From NCBI GenBank assembly GCA_000717735.1, contig JOBE01000030.1, positions 23,485-87,484 of the forward strand: a DNA stretch of 64,000 bases, read 5' to 3'. The position numbers and the translations under genes were made by a program. The notes below the pieces were generated by a model. The model made no database searches. It was given only the letters and a program-made list of their open reading frames with translations, and was not told the DNA's origin. Source of the DNA: Streptomyces griseoluteus. GTDB lineage: Bacteria > Actinomycetota > Actinomycetes > Streptomycetales > Streptomycetaceae. Of the stretch, positions 58,944 through 64,000 are shown piece by piece (positions within the stretch are counted from its first letter, which is position 1; each line of letters begins with the position of its first letter).

Positions 58944-60248
58944 GTGGCCATCTCCACCTCACCGTCGTCGCGCGGCGGAACCCGAGACGGCGGCCGTCGC
59001 AGGGCGACGCGGGTGGTGGCCGCCTGCTGCGGCCTGCTGCTGAGCGCACCGGCCGTCGCCTGCGCCGCCGCCACTCCGCCCACCGCCCCTGCCCAGACGC
59101 GGTACGAGGAGCGTGGCCGTGGCACCCTGGTCTCCGCCGAGAAGCTGCACACGCTCGCGACCCCGCGGGCCGTGGCCACCGAACTGGGCGCGGCCGGCTT
59201 CGAGGACGACGCCGTCCGGTACGGCGTGGTCGCGTACCGGCTGGTCTACCGGACCGTCGACGCGCACGGACGGCCCACCACGGCGAGCGGACTGCTCACG
59301 CTGCCGGTCGACGGCGAACGCCGGCTCCGGGCGGTCTCCTTCGCGCACGGAACCGGCAGCCACAAGAACGACTCCCCGTCCATGCAGCGCGTCGCGTTCG
59401 TCTCCGCGCCGGTGATCGCGCACGCGGCGGCCGGTGCGGCGGGGGTCGCGCCCGACTACCTGGGGATGGGCACGGGACCCGGCCTGCACCCCTGGATGGA
59501 CATCCCGTCCGAGACCACGGCGTCCCTGGACATGCTGAGGGCGGCCCGCGCCTTCGCGCCCCGCACCGGACACGTGCTGGAGCGCGAGGTCATGGTCACC
59601 GGCTTCTCGCAGGGCGCCTCGGCGGCCCTGGGGCTCGGCCGGGCGCTGGAGGCGGGTGAGGACCGCTGGTTCAGGCTGGGCGCGCTGGCACCGGTCAGCG
59701 GCGCGTACGACTTCGGCGGGGCGGAGCTGCCCGCGCTGCTCGCGGGCAGGCTGGAACCAAAGTCCAGTGTGCTGTACGCGGCGTACACCCTGGTCGCGTT
59801 CAACCGGCTCCACCACCTCTACGACCGTCCTGGCGAGGTCTTCCGGGTCCCTTATGACAGCACCGTCGAGGCGCTCTTCGACGGCGCCCACACGGGGGAT
59901 CAACTGATGCGGGGCACTCCGGGCACTCTGGACGAGCTGCTGACCGAGCACGGCCGCGAGTTGCTCGCGCGACCGACGGGGCCGCTGGCGGAGGCGCTGG
60001 GCGTGACCGACGCCGTGTGCACCGACTGGGCACCCCGTGCCCCGGTACGGCTCTACATGGCGACCGGGGACGAGCAGGCCGTCACCGAGAACACCGAGCA
60101 CTGCCAGGCGGGTCTGCTCAGGAACGGCGCGGACGCCCCGGTCGTCGATCTGGGCGCCGTCGACCACTTCGGATCCCGCCACCTGGGATCCAATGTGGCG
60201 GCCACGTCGTCGATCGTGCGCTGGTTCGGCGAGTTGCGCGGGCGATGA
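58944..60248 (+). CDS. secreted lipase-like alpha/beta-hydrolase
   Basis: A 434-residue secreted hydrolase starting at GTG 58944 behind GGGGGAAA. The signal peptide (VVAACCGLLLSAPAVACAA) ends near residue 42. Features of the secretory lipase family are VSFAHGTGSHKND, APDYLGMGTGPGLHPWMD, nucleophile VTGFSQGASAALGLG, YMATGDEQAVTENTEHC and the C-terminal VDHFGSRH. The substrate is probably an ester of moderate chain length. Confidence 0.88.
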   Translation: MAISTSPSSRGGTRDGGRRRATRVVAACCGLLLSAPAVACAAATPPTAPAQTRYEERGRGTLVSAEKLHTLATPRAVATELGAAGFEDDAVRYGVVAYRLVYRTVDAHGRPTTASGLLTLPVDGERRLRAVSFAHGTGSHKNDSPSMQRVAFVSAPVIAHAAAGAAGVAPDYLGMGTGPGLHPWMDIPSETTASLDMLRAARAFAPRTGHVLEREVMVTGFSQGASAALGLGRALEAGEDRWFRLGALAPVSGAYDFGGAELPALLAGRLEPKSSVLYAAYTLVAFNRLHHLYDRPGEVFRVPYDSTVEALFDGAHTGDQLMRGTPGTLDELLTEHGRELLARPTGPLAEALGVTDAVCTDWAPRAPVRLYMATGDEQAVTENTEHCQAGLLRNGADAPVVDLGAVDHFGSRHLGSNVAATSSIVRWFGELRGR

Positions 60249-60353
60249 CGGGAACGCCCGGGCTCGGAGCGCGCGGCGGGAGAGCGACGGGCTGACCGGG
60301 GCTCAGAACCCGGGTCCGAGCCCCGATTCCGATCCCGAGCCCCGGGGCACCCC

Positions 60354-61016
60354 CTAGCGGGAGCCGACCATCCGGGCGTAGACGACGACGTTCCCGTCGT
60401 AGCCGCGCGCGCGCGTGTAGCCGCCGCCACAGGTGATGACGCGCAGTTCGGGCTCACCGGTGTCGGCGTAGACCTGCACGCCGGGGAAGTTGTCCTTCGA
60501 GTACACCTCGACCCCGTAGATCTCGAAGACCGCGACCCGGCCGTCGTACCGCTCGACCTCGACGTGCTGGCCCTTCTCCAGCGAGCCGAGGCCGTAGAAG
60601 ACCGCGGGCCCTTGTCCGTTGTCGACGTGGCCGACGACCACCGCGGTGCCGCGCTGGCCGGGGGAGATGCCGTTCTGGTACCAGCCGGCCAGGTTGGCGT
60701 CCTGCGGCGGCGGCGCCGCGACCCAGCCGTCGGCGTCCAGGCCCACGTCCATGATCGGGGCCGCCACCCGGATCGCCGGGATCTTGATCCGCGAGGCCGG
60801 GGCGAAGGTCAGCGGCTGGACACCCTCGCTCGCCCCGGGCGGCGGCGGGGTGACGGGGCGCGCCACCGGCCGGGCCGCCGCGGCGGGCTGCGGGGGCCCG
60901 AGCGAGACGTCCACTCCGTTGCGCATCATCGCGATCCCGGACAGCATGGCGAGGGCCAGGACGCCCCAGGGTTGGCGTCTCCTGCGTTCGAAGACGCGGA
61001 AGTCCTTCGGGGGCAT
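60354..61016 (-). CDS. class F sortase
   Basis: A 220-residue sortase with one N-terminal span (PWGVLALAMLSGIAMM) after a basic head, then a Pro-rich linker. The catalytic triad is in VVVGHVDN (His), VITCGGGY (Cys) and the Arg of ARGYDGNVVVYARM. Class F sortases are typical of actinobacteria and their substrates are poorly known. Two secreted, membrane-anchored proteins without an LPXTG-like motif are encoded next to it (61508, 62106). ATG at 61016. Confidence 0.92.
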   Translation of the reverse strand: MPPKDFRVFERRRRQPWGVLALAMLSGIAMMRNGVDVSLGPPQPAAAARPVARPVTPPPPGASEGVQPLTFAPASRIKIPAIRVAAPIMDVGLDADGWVAAPPPQDANLAGWYQNGISPGQRGTAVVVGHVDNGQGPAVFYGLGSLEKGQHVEVERYDGRVAVFEIYGVEVYSKDNFPGVQVYADTGEPELRVITCGGGYTRARGYDGNVVVYARMVGSR

Positions 61017-61507
61017 GGTTCTCCCTTCGTGGCGTCGTCAGAACGGTAAGGGCGATCGGCCGGACCGTCGCGCCGAGCGGCGCGAACGGGTGGGGACCTC
61101 CTCCGGACGGGTGCCGGGGCACGGCGTGGGGCGTATGTGAACCACCCCCGGGCGGGCGTCACGGAACGCGCCCCGGCCGGGATGCGGACGCCGGAACGAC
61201 GACCGGGGAACGACCGGGGAACGACCGCGGAACGGCCACGGGGCGGCGATGGTCCGTCGGCGGAGCGGCGACATGCGGGTGACGGGGGGCTGACCCATCC
61301 GAGTACTCGTCAGATAAGCGGCCTGATCGGCCCTGACCTGCGGTTCTCCTGCCTCGGGCGGCCTCATTCCGGGCGTGTCGCCTCACCGGGGTGGACCAGT
61401 GCCGAAATGCACACCTCGCCCCGGCTTGTGATTGTTCGTCATGGAAGGCGTACTCGTCGAAACTCCCGGAGCACCGCTTTGGGGCGTCTTCCACTGGAGG
61501 TTCAACC
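61017..61507. other. long divergent intergenic region of the sortase cluster
   Basis: 491 bp between the sortase and the first small secreted protein. Its main content is a block of 11-bp direct repeats (61187-61233). No RNA gene or additional coding frame is convincing. Promoters for both directions must lie here. Confidence 0.5.
61187..61233. repeat. 11-bp direct repeats GACCGGGGAAC
   Basis: GACCGGGGAAC at 61201 and 61212, GACCGCGGAAC at 61223, and GACGCCGGAAC at 61187 set off by 3 nt. On the other strand each begins GTTCC. The 11-bp period places copies on one DNA face, as in PHO-box-type operators, though the PHO-box A at position 5 is missing. Confidence 0.7.
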
Positions 61508-61993
61508 ATGCGTGCTGCACGCACTCTGGCGGTGACCGCCACCGCAATCGCTGCGGTCGGGCTCGCGGCCCCCCTCGCCGTCGCCACGAACGGGCCGAGC
61601 AATGTCCAGGTCAACCCCTTCGACGTCCACGCGGGGTCGACCATCACGATCACCGCCAAGGGTTGCGGTCACGGTGGCACCGTCACGTCCAACGCCTTCC
61701 CGACGACCAACCTGTCGGTCAACTCCAACGGGCTCTCCAGCGCCATCGCCCGTGTCCACAACAACGCCACTCCCGGCAGCTACAACCTCGCCGTCAAGTG
61801 CAGCGACAACACCAGGGTGGTCACGCACCCGTTCCGCGTCCTCGCGGGCCGCGGCGCACAGGGTGGCATCGGTGGTTCCCTGGCGCCCAGCTCCACCGAG
61901 ATGGCCGTCGGCGGCAGCCTGGTCGCCGTCGCGGCGCTCGGCGGCGGACTCTTCATCGCCCGCCGTCGCCGTATGACCGGCGCGGGGGTCTGA
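61508..61993 (+). CDS. small secreted C-terminally anchored protein (sortase neighbour 1)
   Basis: A 161-residue protein with ATG behind GGAGG. A signal peptide (LAVTATAIAAVGLAAPLAVA) precedes an Ig-like domain with one Cys pair (KGCGHGGTV, VKCSDNT) and a C-terminal span ending in RRRR (VGGSLVAVAALGGGLFIARRRR). A GAQGGIGGS motif precedes the span. It resembles the protein at 62106 in layout. No LPXTG-like sorting motif is visible, so sortase attachment is uncertain. Confidence 0.85.
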   Translation: MRAARTLAVTATAIAAVGLAAPLAVATNGPSNVQVNPFDVHAGSTITITAKGCGHGGTVTSNAFPTTNLSVNSNGLSSAIARVHNNATPGSYNLAVKCSDNTRVVTHPFRVLAGRGAQGGIGGSLAPSSTEMAVGGSLVAVAALGGGLFIARRRRMTGAGV

Positions 61994-62029
61994 CCGGTCG
62001 AACCTCCCGGTCCGGCCTGCTGCGCCCGC

Positions 62030-62063
62030 CGCCCCCGAGTCCCCGTCACGGGACCCGGGGGCG
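62030..62063. terminator. convergent terminator of the two secreted-protein genes
   Basis: CGCCCCCGAGTCCC (from 62030) pairs with GGGACCCGGGGGCG (to 62063) with one G-T-type mismatch and a 6-nt loop, between two converging genes. Confidence 0.75.
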
Positions 62064-62105
62064 ACGGGCGTCCTGCGGCGGACGCCCGGCACCGCGCCGG
62101 CCCGC

Positions 62106-62663
62106 TCAATGGTGACGGGAGGCGCCGGAGCGGCGTCGGAGCACGTACACGCCGCCGGCGGTCGCGGCCAGGACGAGTCCCGCGCCCGCGGCCAGTTCGA
62201 TCGGTTCGAGACCGCCCATCGAGCCTCCCAGGCCGCCCTGCACCCCGCGAGGGGGAGTCAGGATGGTGGAGCTGATCGTCGGGGTGGCGGTGGGGATGCC
62301 GCTGATCGTCAGATCGACGGTGTCCTGGACGCCGCCGGTGCAGTTGAACGACACCGTGTACACGGCGCCCCGCCGGGCGTCCCAGTCCACGGTGGCGGTC
62401 GCCGCGGCGTTCGGGGCGATGGTCACGGTGTCGAAGATGCCGGCCGAGGCCGTCGCCGTACTGGCGCAGCCGGGTGCGCTGAGCGTCACCCGGCCGCCCG
62501 GGGCGACGACCGAGGGCGACACGACGAAATCGCCCGGTGCCTTGGCCCGCGGTGCCCGCGGGTTCGGTGCGGGGGCACCGTCCGCCGCGACGGCGGCGGG
62601 GGCGGCCAGGGCGAGGGCGGCCGCCCCCAGCAGGGCAGTGGACGCGGCACGTATCGCGCGCAT
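62106..62663 (-). CDS. small secreted C-terminally anchored protein (sortase neighbour 2)
   Basis: A 185-residue protein with signal peptide (ALLGAAALALAAPAAVAA), an Ig-like domain with Cys pair (APGCASTA, FNCTGGV) and C-terminal span (LAAGAGLVLAATAGGVYVLRRR). GVQGGLGGSMGG before the span matches GAQGGIGGS in the protein at 61508. The two are clearly related and probably share a function at the cell surface. ATG at 62663, GGAGGA upstream. Confidence 0.85.
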   Translation of the reverse strand: MRAIRAASTALLGAAALALAAPAAVAADGAPAPNPRAPRAKAPGDFVVSPSVVAPGGRVTLSAPGCASTATASAGIFDTVTIAPNAAATATVDWDARRGAVYTVSFNCTGGVQDTVDLTISGIPTATPTISSTILTPPRGVQGGLGGSMGGLEPIELAAGAGLVLAATAGGVYVLRRRSGASRHH

Positions 62664-62830
62664 GGTGAATCCTCCGGGTCCCGAGGGGCAGCCGCGGAAG
62701 GGGGTTTCCGCCTAAGACCGTGCGTACACCTCGATGCCGGCAACGCTAGGAGCGCACTACCACAACCGCGATCCCAGACGTGCGAATGGGGCACGCATGT
62801 CCCCCGGGCGGTCCATTCCGGCGCCCCGAC

Positions 62831-63595
62831 TCACCCCGTGAGCTGCGGGAACAGGTCGGTGAACGGCGCGGCGGTGGCCGAGATGCCCCGGCCGAACGGC
62901 GCGTCGAAGTCCCAGATGAGGAACAGCAGGAACGCGATCAGCACACTGAACAGTCCGGCGAGCAACAACTCCCGCCCTGTTCTGCGGATCTGCAGGGTGA
63001 AGATCAGCCCGACCGTCACCAGGGCCCCGATGATCAGGCCGAACCACACCACCCCCGGCATGGTCGCCCCGGCGTTCTGGCCCCTGGCTCCCCGGGCGTC
63101 GTCGGCGACCGCCACCTGGTCCACCAGGGGCTGGTAGGCCTGGCCCTCGAAGTCGTTGGCCGGCTGGTAGTCGGTGACGCTGCGCCGGACCCGGTCGAGG
63201 CGCGCGGTGCCCTCCTCGCTCAGCGCGCCCTCCTCGGCCATGTACGCCCATTCCTCGTCGACCACGTAAGCGACGTACGCGTCGACGTCGGCGCGGATGC
63301 GGTCGCGGACCTGCTGCGGGTACACCTCGACCCGGGCCGAGATCTCGTGCATCGCCTGGGCCTCCTGCCGCACGGTCTCCTGCGCGGCACCGCGGGCCTC
63401 CCAGACGCCGGCGATGGCCAGGCCGAGGACGATCGCGTAGATCACGCCGATCATCATCGTCATGTACTCGATGACGTCAGGGGTTTCGCTGGGGTCGTCG
63501 TCCTCGGGGATCCGGCGGTTGTTGATGACGACGATCGTGAGCACGACCGCACACGCGGCGGCCATCGCAAGGGTGAGAACAAGCCATTCAGACAT
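62831..63595 (-). CDS. DUF4239 membrane protein
   Basis: A 254-residue protein with four spans: LVLTLAMAAACAVVLTIVVI at the N-terminus, MTMMIGVIYAIVLGLAIAGV, VVWFGLIIGALVTVGLIFTL and LLLAGLFSVLIAFLLFLIW. Between spans 2 and 3 lies a long helical region with VRQEAQAMHEISARVEVYPQQVRDRI. This matches DUF4239, which resembles bestrophin-type channels. Function unknown. ATG 63595 is preceded by GAGGAACCC. Confidence 0.85.
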   Translation of the reverse strand: MSEWLVLTLAMAAACAVVLTIVVINNRRIPEDDDPSETPDVIEYMTMMIGVIYAIVLGLAIAGVWEARGAAQETVRQEAQAMHEISARVEVYPQQVRDRIRADVDAYVAYVVDEEWAYMAEEGALSEEGTARLDRVRRSVTDYQPANDFEGQAYQPLVDQVAVADDARGARGQNAGATMPGVVWFGLIIGALVTVGLIFTLQIRRTGRELLLAGLFSVLIAFLLFLIWDFDAPFGRGISATAAPFTDLFPQLTG

Positions 63596-63613
63596 GGGTT
63601 CCTCAGTCGGAGG

Positions 63614-63965
63614 TCAGCGGGAGCGGGGGCGGAGGATCGCGGTCGCGAGGACCGCCGGCGCGATGATCACCAGCGTCATGGTGACGACGGATGTCCGGCC
63701 CGTCGGCTGAGGCCGTGACGTGCGCCGGTAGTGGGGCAGCGCGACGGGCCCCACGGCCGGCGGTCGCGGTCGCAGGGTGGGCGCCGGCGCCGGCGGCGGG
63801 GCCGCTGCCGGGCTGCGCTCCGCCGGTTCCGTGCCGGGAGGGACGGGGGACGCCGGTGCGGGGCCCGGCGCCGGGGTGTTGACCGGGGGAGGCGGCGGCG
63901 TCGTGGTCCGTACGGGAGGCGGAGGCTGCGCGGGGGACGGCGGGGGAGGGGGCTCGGGCGTCGGC
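63614..63965 (-). CDS. proline-rich protein with C-terminal membrane span (5' end missing)
   Basis: The frame enters from the contig end, so the start is lost. About 90 residues of Pro/Ala/Thr-rich sequence lead to a C-terminal span (SVVTMTLVIIAPAVLATAIL) and RPRSR. It lies 18 bp upstream of the DUF4239 gene and is probably in its operon. Codons beyond 63965 are adapter, not gene: the apparent start MCIRDR is encoded by the Nextera sequence. Confidence 0.65.
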
Positions 63966-63998
63966 CTGTCTCTTATACACATCTGACGCTGCCGACGA
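63966..63998. other. Nextera transposon adapter (sequencing artefact)
   Basis: CTGTCTCTTATACACATCT (63966-63984) is the Tn5 mosaic end in reverse complement, followed by GACGCTGCCGACGA (63985-63998), the reverse complement of the Illumina Nextera read-1 tail. It is unremoved library adapter at a contig end and must not be annotated as genomic. Confidence 0.98.
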
Positions 63999-64000
63999 AT

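Noticed and set aside
61187..61233. CRISPR-like or PHO-box interpretation of the 11-bp repeats
   Set aside because: Repeats are far too short and unspaced for CRISPR, and the PHO-box core A is absent; kept only as an unspecified phased repeat.

Overview
This is 64 kb of a very GC-rich actinomycete chromosome, almost certainly a Streptomyces or close relative. The evidence is GC-saturated third codon positions, frequent GTG and some TTG starts, ATGA/GTGA stop-start overlaps, and the gene families: WhiB-like, SsgA-like, SigB-type sigma, SpoIIE-type phosphatases, STAS protein, Rpf/LysM cell-wall enzyme, DUF6777 lipoprotein and class F sortase. I see no rRNA, tRNA, CRISPR array, insertion sequence or prophage. 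The right end is not genomic: the last ~35 bases are Illumina Nextera transposon adapter, so the window ends at a contig end.

Layout. 0-7.3 kb: stress and development regulators (MarR, SpoIIE-like phosphatase, RsbW-like ATPase, WhiB-like, SsgA-like, SigB-type sigma) followed by PPK2, a DUF4230 protein and a VanZ-like protein. 7.3-8.1 kb: a scar where two truncated genes meet tail to tail. 8.4-20.7 kb: two copies of a membrane molybdopterin-oxidoreductase plus small-membrane-protein module. Around them lie SRPBCC/ArsR genes, a GT87-type membrane glycosyltransferase, a GT2/DUF2064/methyltransferase operon, a two-component system and a sugar-nucleotide epimerase. This is the best candidate for an undescribed pathway, probably synthesis or redox modification of a surface glycan or lipid-linked sugar. 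20.8-33.1 kb: mostly conserved core genes (frameshifted STAS gene, panD, racemase, Rpf/LysM/M23 hydrolase, EamA transporter, FhuF-type protein, atypical SDR, lipase maturation factor, DUF1990/YndJ operon, DUF6777 lipoprotein). 33.2-41.2 kb: PAS-GAF-SpoIIE phosphatase, wax ester synthase/DGAT, tripeptidyl-peptidase-like lipoprotein with an (Ala-Glu)n tract, OmpR-type two-component system, HxlR regulator.

42.3-49.2 kb is an arsenic-resistance island of two divergent units. Thioredoxin reductase-arsC faces arsR-aquaporin-flavin monooxygenase; a second arsR faces a flavoprotein-MFS pair. No ArsB or Acr3 arsenite pump is present, so the aquaporin and the MFS protein are the likely exits. 49.3-54.6 kb: Fpg/Nei glycosylase, then a LytTR regulator, DUF485-like protein, acetate/pyruvate-type Na+ symporter and LytS-type kinase that look like one nutrient-sensing uptake module. 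54.6-64 kb: ECF sigma factor, CapA-like lipoprotein, Tat-exported polysaccharide deacetylase, secreted lipase-like hydrolase, class F sortase, two related secreted membrane-anchored proteins, DUF4239 protein, and a proline-rich gene cut by the contig end.

Recurrent themes are in-register short tandem repeats (6, 12, 15, 21 bp) at the ends of genes, ArsR-family genes that appear leaderless, and several well-formed dyad or 11-bp-phased operator candidates. All calls come from reading the sequence. Family assignments rest on recognised motifs, not on database searches.
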